The notes beneath the pieces were generated by a model. It was not told the DNA's origin and ran no database searches. It saw nothing but the letters and a program-made list of their open reading frames with translations. From CAVVJA01 sp963779485 (GTDB lineage Bacteria; Actinomycetota; Actinomycetes; Mycobacteriales; Jatrophihabitantaceae), in assembly GCA_963779485.1 (NCBI GenBank), contig CAVZYJ010000017.1, forward strand, positions 62,001 through 126,000: a stretch of 64,000 nucleotides of DNA, read 5' to 3'. Position 1 is the first letter of the stretch. Each line of letters opens with the position of its first letter. Shown piece by piece: positions 18,300 through 26,996 of this stretch. The position numbers and the translations under genes were made by a program.

Positions 18300-19169
18300 T
18301 TAGTTACTGCGCAGATATCCGAGCAGGCGCAGCATTTCGAGGTACAGCCAGATGAGCGTCACCATCAGGCCGAACGATGCATACCAGGCGAACTTCTCAT
18401 CCGCCCCGTGCTTGATGCCCTGTTCGATGATGTCGAAGTCGAGGACGAGATTGAACGCGGCAACGACAATGCAGATCAGGCTGAAGATGATCGCGATGGC
18501 TCCGCCGTCTCGCAGCCCGAGGCCGCCCGGCGTGAACAGGTAGGCGATCAGATTGACGAGCATCAGGCCGAAGACACCGATCGTCGCTCCGACCAGCACC
18601 CGGGTGAACTTGGGCGTGACCCGGATCGCCCCGATCTTGTAGACGAACAGCATGCCGGCCGCGACCATCACCGTTCCGGTTACCGCCTGGATGACGATCC
18701 CGGGCCAGCGTTCCTCGAAGATGCGACTAATCGCGCCGAGCAGGAAGCCCTGGCACGCTGAGTAGATCAAGGCGTTGACTGCGTTGACCCGCGTGGTGAA
18801 CGCCATGTACAGACCGAGGCCGAGACCACCCATGAGGCTGACGAAGAGCAGGCCACCGGCCACCGCGGTGTTCGAGGTCAACCCCCACGACACGGCGCCT
18901 GCGACCAGCAGCACGGCCAGCATGGCCGTCGTGCGAACAACGACGTCGTCCAGGGTCATGTAGCGGGCCGGGGCACCTCCGCCGCCACCGCCGCCACCGC
19001 CGCGTCCGAACCCGGTCGGCGGGTAGGTCGGACCGCCGTAGGCCGGTTGGTTGTAGATACGTTCCACGTCGCCCGCCGACGGCGCCATCGGCGGATTCGC
19101 CGTGGTGGTGCCTGCGTTGGATGCCGTTCCCGGGACCTTGAACTTGTTGAGAACGGGGTTGGTGGCCAC
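18300..19169 (-). CDS. Bax inhibitor-1/YccA family membrane protein
   Basis: This is a TMBIM-family protein of 289 residues. It has a Gly/Pro-rich N-terminus with a run of ten or so glycines (about 55-70) and then seven hydrophobic segments from about 90 to the end. Family members are ion-leak or protease-modulating proteins of the inner membrane; the bacterial role is unsettled. The GTG at 19169 is preceded by AGGAGG nine bases upstream, which favours it over an alternative start eight codons earlier. Confidence 0.88.
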   Translation of the reverse strand: MATNPVLNKFKVPGTASNAGTTTANPPMAPSAGDVERIYNQPAYGGPTYPPTGFGRGGGGGGGGGAPARYMTLDDVVVRTTAMLAVLLVAGAVSWGLTSNTAVAGGLLFVSLMGGLGLGLYMAFTTRVNAVNALIYSACQGFLLGAISRIFEERWPGIVIQAVTGTVMVAAGMLFVYKIGAIRVTPKFTRVLVGATIGVFGLMLVNLIAYLFTPGGLGLRDGGAIAIIFSLICIVVAAFNLVLDFDIIEQGIKHGADEKFAWYASFGLMVTLIWLYLEMLRLLGYLRSN

Positions 19170-19394
19170 GGGTGATGTCCTCCTGCTCGCCACTACTCAG
19201 CGCGCCGCGGTCCACCCGCGGCGTCTAGGTGGATAACGATACGGATACCGGCCAAGTTCCCAGGTTCGGGGCCCGCTGGGCCCGACATTCAGGGCCAGTT
19301 CACAGCGCGTGTAATCCGGTGACCACTCGACGCTGTTTGCGCCGCTGATGTCAGCGCGCAGACATAACCGCCCGAGGCATGTCAGGCTAGGAGC

Positions 19395-19583
19395 ATGAGT
19401 TCCGCAGCCAAGCCCGACAAGGCACCGGGTGACGTGAAGAGCAAGTACCGCGAGGCCCTGGAACGAAAGCGCGGCACGCAGCCGGGCCGCGGGGCAGACA
19501 CCAACGAGGCCGACCCGTCGAAGGTGCACGGCCAGCACGGCCCGGCGCACGTCCAGCGGACCTTCCGGCGCAAGAGCGGGTGA
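19395..19583 (+). CDS. DUF5302 family small protein
   Basis: This 62-residue, very hydrophilic protein ends in the family hallmark KVHGQHGPAHVQRTFRRKSG and carries the usual N-terminal KSKYREALERKRG. The family is widespread in actinobacteria with no known function. An AGGAG lies immediately before the ATG. It is divergent from the BI-1 gene. The 225-bp region between them holds no recognisable promoter. Confidence 0.85.
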   Translation: MSSAAKPDKAPGDVKSKYREALERKRGTQPGRGADTNEADPSKVHGQHGPAHVQRTFRRKSG

Positions 19584-19665
19584 ACGTTCCGCGACTCGCG
19601 GCCCCGGAACGTACGCATCATCCGTTGCCAGGACTGCGGATCGTGCATACCGACCCGGAGCTTTC

Positions 19666-20307
19666 TCAGGCATGGGAGCCGCGGGAGTGGCCCGGGCCGG
19701 TCAGCGCCGCGCTGAGGCCGAGACCGATGTAGACCACGCCGCTGAGCTGGCCGAGCCGGCTCGGCACCCGTCGGCTGTTGTGGAGGCGGCGGCCGACCGC
19801 GCCGGCCACTAGGACGTATGCGCTGTCACTCACTAGCGCGAACACCGTAAAGAGCGTGCCGAGCAACAGAATCTGCAGGGCGATCGGACCACGCGAGGAC
19901 TGCACGAACTGCGGCAGGAAGGCCAGGAAGAAGATCGCAATCTTGGGATTGAGGAGCTGGACCAGCACGCCCTTGAGGTACAGCCCGGAACGCGCGACCG
20001 GCCGAGGATCGCCTGGTTCCGCGCGCTCGAGCAGCTTGCGGATCCCGAGGTAGACGAGATAGGCCGCTCCCGCGTAGCGCACAACGGTGAACCCGATCTC
20101 GGACGCGGCGAGGAGCCCGGTGAGTCCGGCGGCGGCCGCCAGCGCGTAGGCGAACGTGCCGGTCTCGACCCCGAGGACAGAGACGATTCCCGCAGTGCGG
20201 CCTTGGTCGAGACTGCGGGTGAGGACATAGATCACCGCCGGGCCTGGGATGGCCAGCAACACCAGGCTCGTGCCGGCGAACAGCAGCAGCGTCGACCCAT
20301 CGGGCAT
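19666..20307 (-). CDS. LysE/RhtB family amino-acid exporter
   Basis: This 213-residue integral membrane protein has about six transmembrane segments. It has the family signature GPAVIYVLTRSLDQGRTAGI near the first loop and the central LNPKIAIFFLAFLPQF motif. LysE/RhtB proteins export amino acids or their derivatives by proton exchange. It stands alone, 106 bp from the LacI regulator stop. The substrate is not predictable. Confidence 0.88.
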   Translation of the reverse strand: MPDGSTLLLFAGTSLVLLAIPGPAVIYVLTRSLDQGRTAGIVSVLGVETGTFAYALAAAAGLTGLLAASEIGFTVVRYAGAAYLVYLGIRKLLERAEPGDPRPVARSGLYLKGVLVQLLNPKIAIFFLAFLPQFVQSSRGPIALQILLLGTLFTVFALVSDSAYVLVAGAVGRRLHNSRRVPSRLGQLSGVVYIGLGLSAALTGPGHSRGSHA

Positions 20308-20413
20308 CGGACCACGGTAAATGGCGACGGGCGGAAGGAGTTGAGGCGGTGCCGGTCATCCAGCTCCAGCAGGCTCCGCTGGGACGCCGCAGGTCGCCAG
20401 CTTCCGAGGCCGC

Positions 20414-21496
20414 TCAGGAGCCGGCGCTGGCGCCGGGCTGGTTGTACGGGGTGATGACCTGGATCTGCGACAGCCGCGAGGAAAGGCGCCCAGGCAACGC
20501 GCCGTGGGCCTGGAGCAGCAGCCGGCAGGCCTGTCGCATGTCGATCCGCAGGTCGTGATGCAGCACCGCAGTGAGCCGGCCCTGCCGCAGCAACGCAACG
20601 TTCTCGTCGTCGAGGTCGTGTGCCAGGAACGCCCGAACGTCCCTGCCGGCGCGGTCGAAGGAGGCCAATGTCGCCCGGTTGCCGCCACCGATGGAGTACA
20701 CCGAGTCGATCGCCGGATCGCGATGCAGCGCCGCGCTGACCGCGGCGAACAGCGAGGCGTCGAGACCGTCGGTGTCGGTGATCTCGCGGATCGGCCGATG
20801 CGGTGCCAGATTCCGCATCGTCGCGCGGAATCCCATCTCGCGCTCCTCCTCGCCGCGGAACATGCTCCGGCTGACGGTAACGAGGACCGTCCCGGGCTCG
20901 TGGGGAGTGACGGCGGTGAGCAGATAGGCCGCCGTGGCGCCGGCCGCTCGATTGTCCATTCCGACATAGCCCACCCGGCGGCTCGCGGGCAGGTCCGTGA
21001 CCAGGGTGACCGTCGGGATGTTCCGTTCAGCCAAGCGGGCAATGGCATCGACGACCGCTGCATCGTCGGGGGCTTTAAGGATCACCCCGGAGGTTCCTCG
21101 GCGGTCGATCTCGTCGAGTACTCGCACGATCTCCTGCGCCGTGCCCTCATCGCGCAGGTGGAACCGGGACCGGATTACTGCTGGACGCAACGTGGGCAAC
21201 TCGGCCTCCAGCGCCAGCCGCACGGCGGAGCTGAACCGTGGGGGGGCGAGCATTACGAGGTCGACGAGGAAAGTACGAGCGCCCAGTCGAAGTTGGGTGC
21301 GTTGCCGCCCCAGGTCGGTGATGGCTCGGTGCACCTCGGCCACGGTGCTCGGCCGCACTCCCGGTCGATCGTGCAGGACCCGGTCGACCGTGGCCGGACT
21401 GAGCCCGGCCTGTTGGGCGATGTCGCGGATCCGGTACGGCGGCCGCGACGTCCGCCTGGCGCTGAGGTCTTTTTGATGCGTTCGGGAGGTACTCAA
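20414..21496 (-). CDS. LacI family transcriptional regulator
   Basis: This 360-residue repressor has an N-terminal helix-turn-helix (IRDIAQQAGLSPATVDRVL, about 22-42) and a periplasmic-binding-protein-like effector domain (about 80-345). It begins with a TTG codon and is divergent from a dioxygenase/SDR/Gfo-Idh gene set with only 60 bp between, so it very probably controls that set. A sugar, polyol or sugar acid is the likely effector class. Confidence 0.87.
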   Translation of the reverse strand: MSTSRTHQKDLSARRTSRPPYRIRDIAQQAGLSPATVDRVLHDRPGVRPSTVAEVHRAITDLGRQRTQLRLGARTFLVDLVMLAPPRFSSAVRLALEAELPTLRPAVIRSRFHLRDEGTAQEIVRVLDEIDRRGTSGVILKAPDDAAVVDAIARLAERNIPTVTLVTDLPASRRVGYVGMDNRAAGATAAYLLTAVTPHEPGTVLVTVSRSMFRGEEEREMGFRATMRNLAPHRPIREITDTDGLDASLFAAVSAALHRDPAIDSVYSIGGGNRATLASFDRAGRDVRAFLAHDLDDENVALLRQGRLTAVLHHDLRIDMRQACRLLLQAHGALPGRLSSRLSQIQVITPYNQPGASAGS

Positions 21497-21556
21497 CGCC
21501 TCATCACGGCGTTAGTGTCGCATCAGCACCATCCGCCTGCGACCGTGGAGCGACCC

Positions 21557-22744
21557 ATGACCGAACTAGCGCCCACGCTCGCTCCCGCCGCCCGGTTCCG
21601 TCCGTCCGATTGCCGGCTGGCGGACTTCATTCCGCTGGTCGACCAGGTTCCGGACCGCGCGGACTTTCCGCATGCGGCCGACGTGGTCCAGCGCGTGCTC
21701 ATCTACGACGCCTCGACGCTGCGTGATGCGACGGCGAACGAGTCGGGTCGCGACCGGGTAGCGGCCGAACTGGTCCGGGCGCTAACCGAGGGGCCGGGTG
21801 TCGTGGTCTTCCGGGGGGCGTTTCCGCAGACGTCCGCCGTCGACCGGGTCAGCGCGGCCTTCGAGGCGATCATCGCCGCCGAGCGGGCGCGAGGCGGACC
21901 AGCCAGCGACCACTTCGCCAAGGCCGGCGCGAACGACCGGGTGTGGAACGCGCTGGAGAAACTGGCGATTCGCGATCCCGAGGCATTCGTCGACTATTAC
22001 GGCAACGACCTCATCGCGTTGGTATCCGCGGCCTGGCTCGGCCCCTCCTACCAGATGACGTCGCAGGTCAACGTGGTCCGGCCGGGCGGTGTCGCGCAGG
22101 ATCCGCACCGTGACTACCACCTGGGCTTCCTGTCCGACGAAGTGGCCGCCCGGTATCCCGCGCACGTCCATCTGCTCTCGCCGGTCCTTACGCTGCAGGG
22201 TGCCGTCGCCCATTCCGACATGCCGGTCGAGAGCGGGCCGACAATGTATTTGCCGTACTCGCATCAGTACGGGCCGGGCTACCTGGCCTGGCGACGGCCG
22301 GACTTCCGCGACTTCTTCCTCGACCGCTACGTCCAGCTGCCGCTGACCAAGGGTGACGCTGCCTTCTTCAACCCCGCGCTGTTCCACGGCGCCGGATCCA
22401 ATGTGTCGGCCGATGTCCAGCGGATGGCGAATCTGTTGCAGGTCTCCTCGGCCTTCGGGCGGCCGATGGAATCCATCGACCGGACCCGGACCGCCAGGGC
22501 GATCTATCCCGCGCTTCTCGCCCGGAAGGCAGCCGGCGCGGACGCAGCATTCCTCGCCAATGCCCTGACCTGTGCCGCCGACGGGTACCCCTTCCCGACC
22601 AACCTCGATCGGGATCCGAACGTCGGCGGCCTGACCCCGCTCTCGCAGATCGAGCTGGTGCACCAAGCCCTGGTCGAGAACTGGGACGCCGATCGGGTGG
22701 CCGCCGAGCTCAAGGCCTACGCTGCCCGGCACCGCAGCGACTGA
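21557..22744 (+). CDS. Phytanoyl-CoA dioxygenase (PhyH) family protein
   Basis: This is a 395-residue Fe(II)/2-oxoglutarate-dependent oxygenase. The iron ligands are visible as His184 and Asp186 in DPHRDYH and His277 in LFHGAGSN. The ATG at 21557 follows GTGGAG; although the frame is open for 1 kb upstream, that part is antisense to the LacI gene. With the SDR and Gfo/Idh genes behind it, it forms a three-gene oxidative pathway facing the LacI regulator. The substrate is unknown. Confidence 0.82.
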   Translation: MTELAPTLAPAARFRPSDCRLADFIPLVDQVPDRADFPHAADVVQRVLIYDASTLRDATANESGRDRVAAELVRALTEGPGVVVFRGAFPQTSAVDRVSAAFEAIIAAERARGGPASDHFAKAGANDRVWNALEKLAIRDPEAFVDYYGNDLIALVSAAWLGPSYQMTSQVNVVRPGGVAQDPHRDYHLGFLSDEVAARYPAHVHLLSPVLTLQGAVAHSDMPVESGPTMYLPYSHQYGPGYLAWRRPDFRDFFLDRYVQLPLTKGDAAFFNPALFHGAGSNVSADVQRMANLLQVSSAFGRPMESIDRTRTARAIYPALLARKAAGADAAFLANALTCAADGYPFPTNLDRDPNVGGLTPLSQIELVHQALVENWDADRVAAELKAYAARHRSD

Positions 22745-22803
22745 CTCAGGGCCTGCGCCAAGGGGACGCGGGCCGGCAGCTCCTATTGGCGGAGGCTCGT
22801 AAG

Positions 22804-23580
22804 GTGCTCCTGGTCGACAAGGTCGTCCTGGTCAGCGGCGGCACGCAGGGTGTCGGCGCCGCGGTGGCGCGCGCGGCCGCCCGGGAGGGCGCGATCGTGG
22901 CCATCACCGGCCGCCGGGCCGACGTGGGCGCCGATACCGCCGCCCAGCTGCGGGCGCTCGGAAGCGGCGCGGCCGAGTACTTCCACGCGGATGTCTCGGA
23001 CGTCGGCCAGGCGCAGGACAGCGTGCGCCGCACCGTCGAGCGGTTCGGTCGGGTCGACGGCCTGGTCAACGCGGCTGGCCTCACCGGCCGCGGCACGTTG
23101 CTCGACACAACTCCGGAGCTCTTCGACGCGCACATCGCGATCAACCTGCGGGCGCCGTTCTTCCTCATGCAGGCGGTGGTGCGGGACATGCTGACCCGCG
23201 GCGCGCCCGGCACGATCGTGAACATCGTGACGATGTCGGCGCACGGCGGCCAGCCGTACCTCGCGCCCTATGTTGCGGCCAAGGCAGGACTCCTGGGCCT
23301 TACCCGCAATGCCGCGCACGCGCACCGCTTCGATCGCATTCGGATCAACGGAATCAATATCGGCTGGACCGACACCCCAGGCGAGGACGCGGTCCAGCGC
23401 TCAGTGCATGGTGCCGGTGACGATTGGGTCCAGCGGGCCGGACGATCGCTGCCGATGGGTCGGCTCGGAAACGCTGAGGACGTGGCCGAGCTGGCCGTGC
23501 TCCTCCTGTCGGAGCGAAGCGGCGTGGTGACCGGCTCGGTCATCGACTGGGATCAGCAGGTGCCAGGAGCGTACGACTGA
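22804..23580 (+). CDS. Short-chain dehydrogenase/reductase
   Basis: This is a classical SDR of 258 residues. It has the glycine-rich cofactor loop GGTQGVGAAVA near residue 13, NAAG near 88, and a catalytic Ser followed by the YVAAK tetrad motif. I chose the GTG at 22804 because a GGAGG lies eight bases before it; a TTG six codons earlier lacks such a site. It oxidises or reduces an alcohol/ketone and belongs to the LacI-facing gene set. Confidence 0.87.
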   Translation: MLLVDKVVLVSGGTQGVGAAVARAAAREGAIVAITGRRADVGADTAAQLRALGSGAAEYFHADVSDVGQAQDSVRRTVERFGRVDGLVNAAGLTGRGTLLDTTPELFDAHIAINLRAPFFLMQAVVRDMLTRGAPGTIVNIVTMSAHGGQPYLAPYVAAKAGLLGLTRNAAHAHRFDRIRINGINIGWTDTPGEDAVQRSVHGAGDDWVQRAGRSLPMGRLGNAEDVAELAVLLLSERSGVVTGSVIDWDQQVPGAYD

Positions 23581-23593
23581 TCGGGGGACCACG

Positions 23594-24601
23594 GTGCGAC
23601 TGGGACTGATCGGACTCGGCCGGATCGGCGCGTTCCACGCTGAGACGTTGGCCCGGCTCGACCGCGTCCACGAGCTCGTCCTCACCGACGCGCAGCCGAC
23701 GGTGAGCGCCGCCGCGGCGGCTCGGCTCGGGGCCAGCGTCGGGATCACCGTGGTACCGACAGCGGCCGAGGTGTTGGCGTGTGGTGTCGACGGCGTGGTC
23801 ATCGCCTCGGCCACGGCGAGCCACCTGGAGCTGCTCGAAGCCGCGCTTCGAGCTCGCGTGCCGGCGTTCTGCGAGAAGCCGGTCGCCGCCGACCCGGCCG
23901 CCGCCGCCCGCCTCGTGCCGTTGGCCCAGTACGCCGGCGTGCCGGTCCAGGTCGGTTTCCCCCGCCGCTTCGATCCAGCCTTCCGCCGAGCGAAGGATGA
24001 TCTCGACGCCGGAGTGCTCGGCCGGCTCACCACCGTCCGATCGACGACGCTGGATCCAGCGCCGCCGCCGGCGGCCTACCTCGCCACCTCCGGTGGCATC
24101 TTCCGAGACTGCTCGATCCACGACCTCGACACCGTGCGCTGGGTGACCGGGCGCGACGTCGTCGAGGTGTACGCCGTCGGCAGCGATGGCGGCGAGGCGT
24201 TCTTTCGCGACCTGGGAGATGTCGACACCGCGTCGATTCTGCTCACCTTCGACGACGGAACGCTCGGCGTCATCTCCAACACGCGCTACAACGGCCGGGG
24301 CTACGACGTCCGTCTCGAGCTGCACGGGTCGCTCGACGCCATCGCAGCCGGTCTCGACGAGTCGCTCCCGCTCCGGTCCGCCGACCCGGCCGTGACGTTT
24401 CCCGGCCAGCCGCCGCACCGCTTTTTTATGGACCGCTTCGCCACCGCGTTCCGGGCCGAGCTCACCGCCTTCCTCGACGTCATCGCCGGCGCACCATCAC
24501 CGTGCACCCTTGCCGACGGCCTCGAGGCGAGTTGGTTGGCCGAGGCGTGCGTCCGGTCGTTCCACGAGCACCGGCCGGTCGTCCGCACCGAGGTCGGCTA
24601 G
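23594..24601 (+). CDS. Gfo/Idh/MocA family oxidoreductase
   Basis: This is a 335-residue NAD(P)-dependent dehydrogenase with the Rossmann motif GLGRIGAFHAE at residues 6-16 and the family EKPVA motif near 95. Inositol 2-dehydrogenase and related sugar dehydrogenases have this architecture. The GTG start lies 13 bp after the SDR stop. It is the third gene of the PhyH-SDR-Gfo/Idh set, consistent with breakdown of a polyol or sugar acid, but no transporter accompanies it. Confidence 0.87.
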   Translation: MRLGLIGLGRIGAFHAETLARLDRVHELVLTDAQPTVSAAAAARLGASVGITVVPTAAEVLACGVDGVVIASATASHLELLEAALRARVPAFCEKPVAADPAAAARLVPLAQYAGVPVQVGFPRRFDPAFRRAKDDLDAGVLGRLTTVRSTTLDPAPPPAAYLATSGGIFRDCSIHDLDTVRWVTGRDVVEVYAVGSDGGEAFFRDLGDVDTASILLTFDDGTLGVISNTRYNGRGYDVRLELHGSLDAIAAGLDESLPLRSADPAVTFPGQPPHRFFMDRFATAFRAELTAFLDVIAGAPSPCTLADGLEASWLAEACVRSFHEHRPVVRTEVG

Positions 24602-24619
24602 TTACCTCGCCGCGGTTTG

Positions 24620-25024
24620 TCAGTCGGTCTGGAACAGCGCGGCCACGACCGCGGTGTCCTCGGTGCCGCGGTAGAAGTACACCCGGCCGTCGCGGAACCG
24701 CCACCAGTGGTGCAGCTCGGTTACGGCCGACTTGCCCGTCGCCCGGACCTGAAGGCCGAAGCGGACCGTGGCCATCACGTCCGTGTCGTTTGACGTGAAG
24801 GCCAACGGGGTGAATTCCGTGACATCCGTCGTGTCGGCCAGACCCTGGAAGAAGCCTGGCACCTGGTCCCGGCCCCGCCACGACCCGTGCCAAGGGGCAA
24901 TCTTGGTCTCCGAGACGGACGCCCAGTCGACATCGTCGGCGAGCTGTCCGAGTATGAACGGGATGTCACCCCGGCCAAACGCGGCGTAGATGTCTTGCAC
25001 GGCTTGGATCTTGCTGTCGGTCAC
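24620..25024 (-). CDS. NTF2-like/SnoaL-like protein
   Basis: This 134-residue protein has the NTF2-like alpha+beta cone fold pattern: an N-terminal helix (VQDIYAAFGRGDIPFI), WHGSWRGRDQVPGFF in the middle, and the late HHWWRFRDGRVYFYRGTED strands. Such domains act as small isomerases, hydrolases or ligand binders. The GTG at 25024 follows GAGGGG and begins the domain. It converges with the Gfo/Idh gene and no function can be assigned. Confidence 0.8.
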   Translation of the reverse strand: MTDSKIQAVQDIYAAFGRGDIPFILGQLADDVDWASVSETKIAPWHGSWRGRDQVPGFFQGLADTTDVTEFTPLAFTSNDTDVMATVRFGLQVRATGKSAVTELHHWWRFRDGRVYFYRGTEDTAVVAALFQTD

Positions 25025-25138
25025 GATCGTCCCCTCTCCGTCGCGCCGGGCCAGCAACCCGGTGGCGCACGAATGTAACCGCCATTCCCGCGCCCGTCGA
25101 TTCGAAACCGGCGGGCGTCCGCTCGATACGGTGCGTCG

Positions 25139-25579
25139 ATGGATGCGCGTGGCCTGCTCGACGACCTTGCGTTGACCGGTGCCGGTTACGCAGCGCCGGT
25201 CGCCGGTCACACCGGCGTCGGCTTCAACGCCGACGATCTAGTGACGCCCGCGTCGGTGATGAAGATCCAAGTCGCCCTCACCATCGAGAACGCGATCGGC
25301 GCCGGAGCCATCGACGGCAGCGAGCAGCGCGTGCTGACGCCCGAGCGCGGCGTGGTCACCTTTCCCGACGGCGCCGCGTACGCCGTTGCCGTATTCACCC
25401 GTCGCACAACCGAGACGACCACCGACCCGGCCCTGATCGACGCCGGCATCGGACGGATCGCACGCGCTCTGATCGATCGACTCCGGGAAAGCTCGGCGCC
25501 CGATGCCAGCGGTCAGATACGAATCGAGCCGTCCGCGGCGATGGTCCAGCTGGGATTGTGGGCGACCTCCCAGACGTAG
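25139..25579 (+). pseudogene. Class A beta-lactamase-like serine hydrolase, internally deleted
   Basis: The 146-residue reading frame contains the start of a serine hydrolase (SVMK, the SxxK active-site motif, near residue 39). It then jumps directly to the C-terminal strand and helix (PDGAAYAVAVFTR). Intact relatives are about 250-300 residues. The SDN-type and KTG-type motifs are missing, so roughly 150 residues have been lost in frame near residue 65. The last 67 bp overlap the VOC gene in antisense and look non-native. It is probably inactive. Confidence 0.6.
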
Positions 25580-25902
25580 CCGTCGGGGTCGGCGAACGCA
25601 CCCGTGATGCCGCCCCACTCGGCGCGGCCGGCCGGACGCACGACCGTTCCGCCGGCTCGTTCGGCCTCGGCCAGCACGGCGGCAACCTCCTCCGGAGCCC
25701 GCACGTTGTGCGCAAGCTCGATGCCGGGTGCGCCATGACCGCCAAGCGCGGTCCACAGCCCGAAGACCATGCCCCCAGCCTGGAAGAAGCACACCTCGTC
25801 GTCGGGCTGCTGCGCCTGACGCCAGCCCATCGCCTCGTAGAACGACCGCGCCCGGGCCAGATCCGTAACCCCGAGCGTGACGAGGCTGAGTCGTTGCTCC
25901 AT
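25513..25902 (-). CDS. VOC/glyoxalase family protein
   Basis: This is a vicinal-oxygen-chelate fold protein of 129 residues with two beta-alpha-beta-beta-beta repeats, recognisable from LVTLGVTDLARARSFYEAMGW at the front and FADPDGYVWEVAHNP at the end. Members include glyoxalases, dioxygenases and resistance proteins. The substrate is unknown. The ATG at 25902 begins the domain. It overlaps the tail of the broken serine hydrolase on the other strand. Confidence 0.83.
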   Translation of the reverse strand: MEQRLSLVTLGVTDLARARSFYEAMGWRQAQQPDDEVCFFQAGGMVFGLWTALGGHGAPGIELAHNVRAPEEVAAVLAEAERAGGTVVRPAGRAEWGGITGAFADPDGYVWEVAHNPSWTIAADGSIRI

Positions 25903-25994
25903 TCGCGCAGGATCCCAGAGACCTGCGACAGGCTCAGGCACGCGCCGCGGGCCGAGTAGGTGACCTGGGGCCGGTCAGGTGTACTGCGCTCGAA

Positions 25995-26327
25995 TCATTT
26001 CGGAGGCAGCGAGCGGGCGTAGCCGACGCCGTGGCCGATCCACCGGGCGAGCTCCGGCTCCGTGGTCTCGGCGTCCACGCCGACGCGCAGCCAACCGTCC
26101 ATCGGCCGACCGCGCATCACGGCCCGCTCGACATCGGGTTCGCGGAGGAGCGCATCGCTTCGAGCCGGATCGACCCGTAGCAGCAGACCACCCTGCCCGC
26201 TGGCCGAAACGGCCATGTTGCCGTTGATCAGGAACGCCAGCCCACCGAACATCCGTTTCTCAGTAACGCCGCGCTCGCTCGCGAGTTGCACGCGAATACG
26301 CTCGCCGAGTTCCTCGTCATAGGCCAT
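25995..26327 (-). CDS. TfoX/Sxy N-terminal domain protein
   Basis: The product is 110 residues and consists only of the TfoX N-terminal domain, seen in KRMFGGLAFLINGNMAV and the later RGRPMDGWLRV. In gamma-proteobacteria TfoX/Sxy governs competence. The short actinobacterial versions have no known role. Confidence 0.82.
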   Translation of the reverse strand: MAYDEELGERIRVQLASERGVTEKRMFGGLAFLINGNMAVSASGQGGLLLRVDPARSDALLREPDVERAVMRGRPMDGWLRVGVDAETTEPELARWIGHGVGYARSLPPK

Positions 26328-26366
26328 GCGAGGAGTATCCCGGGCTGTTGCTCACGACCGAACCGC

Positions 26367-26933
26367 CTAGGGCGAGCCGGCGCCGACGAAGTCGACGTCC
26401 TTGGTTTCCACTGTTCCCGCCGTCCGTCCCGGGGCCGTCTCGTAGGTCCAGTAGAGGTTCGTGTGGGCGATCACCAGGTTCGGCGGCGGTGCGCCCCACT
26501 CGGTCTGATCCTCGGTCGTGTGGGCGTCGCTGACGAGAGTCGTGTCGTAGCCCCGAACGAACGCGCCGTGCAGCGTCGACCGGATGCACGCGTCGGTCTG
26601 CGCCCCGGCCACGACGAGCTGACCGACGCCCAGGTCGGCCAGGACGGACTCGAGACTCGTCGCCTCGAAGGCGTCGCCGTAATTCTTCTGGACGAGCGGT
26701 TCGGATTCTCCCGGCTTCAGCTCCGAGACGATCTGCCACTCATCACTGCCCTGGGCGAGGTTCTCGTCCGTCTGCTGTACCCAGATGACCGGTACGGCCG
26801 CGGCTCGCGCCTTCTCGACGAGGTCTCCGATCTTGGCGACGACCTCGTCGCGCTCATGCGCCTCCCGGACGACGCTGTTCTGCACGTCGATGACGAGAAG
26901 TGCGGTGTTCGGTCGGTTCGCCAACGTGGTCAT
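26367..26933 (-). CDS. Isochorismatase-family cysteine hydrolase
   Basis: This is a 188-residue hydrolase of the isochorismatase/nicotinamidase fold. The catalytic Asp is in LLVIDVQNSV near residue 17, and the nucleophile Cys is in GAQTDACIRSTLHGA near 115. The ATG at 26933 is preceded by AGGAG. The substrate may be an amide or a vinyl ether, but nothing nearby narrows it. Confidence 0.87.
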   Translation of the reverse strand: MTTLANRPNTALLVIDVQNSVVREAHERDEVVAKIGDLVEKARAAAVPVIWVQQTDENLAQGSDEWQIVSELKPGESEPLVQKNYGDAFEATSLESVLADLGVGQLVVAGAQTDACIRSTLHGAFVRGYDTTLVSDAHTTEDQTEWGAPPPNLVIAHTNLYWTYETAPGRTAGTVETKDVDFVGAGSP

Positions 26934-26996
26934 GAGCACTCCTTTCGCTCGTGATAGCCCGGCTCCCGGCCACGTTATGACCCTCATCCGACAGCG

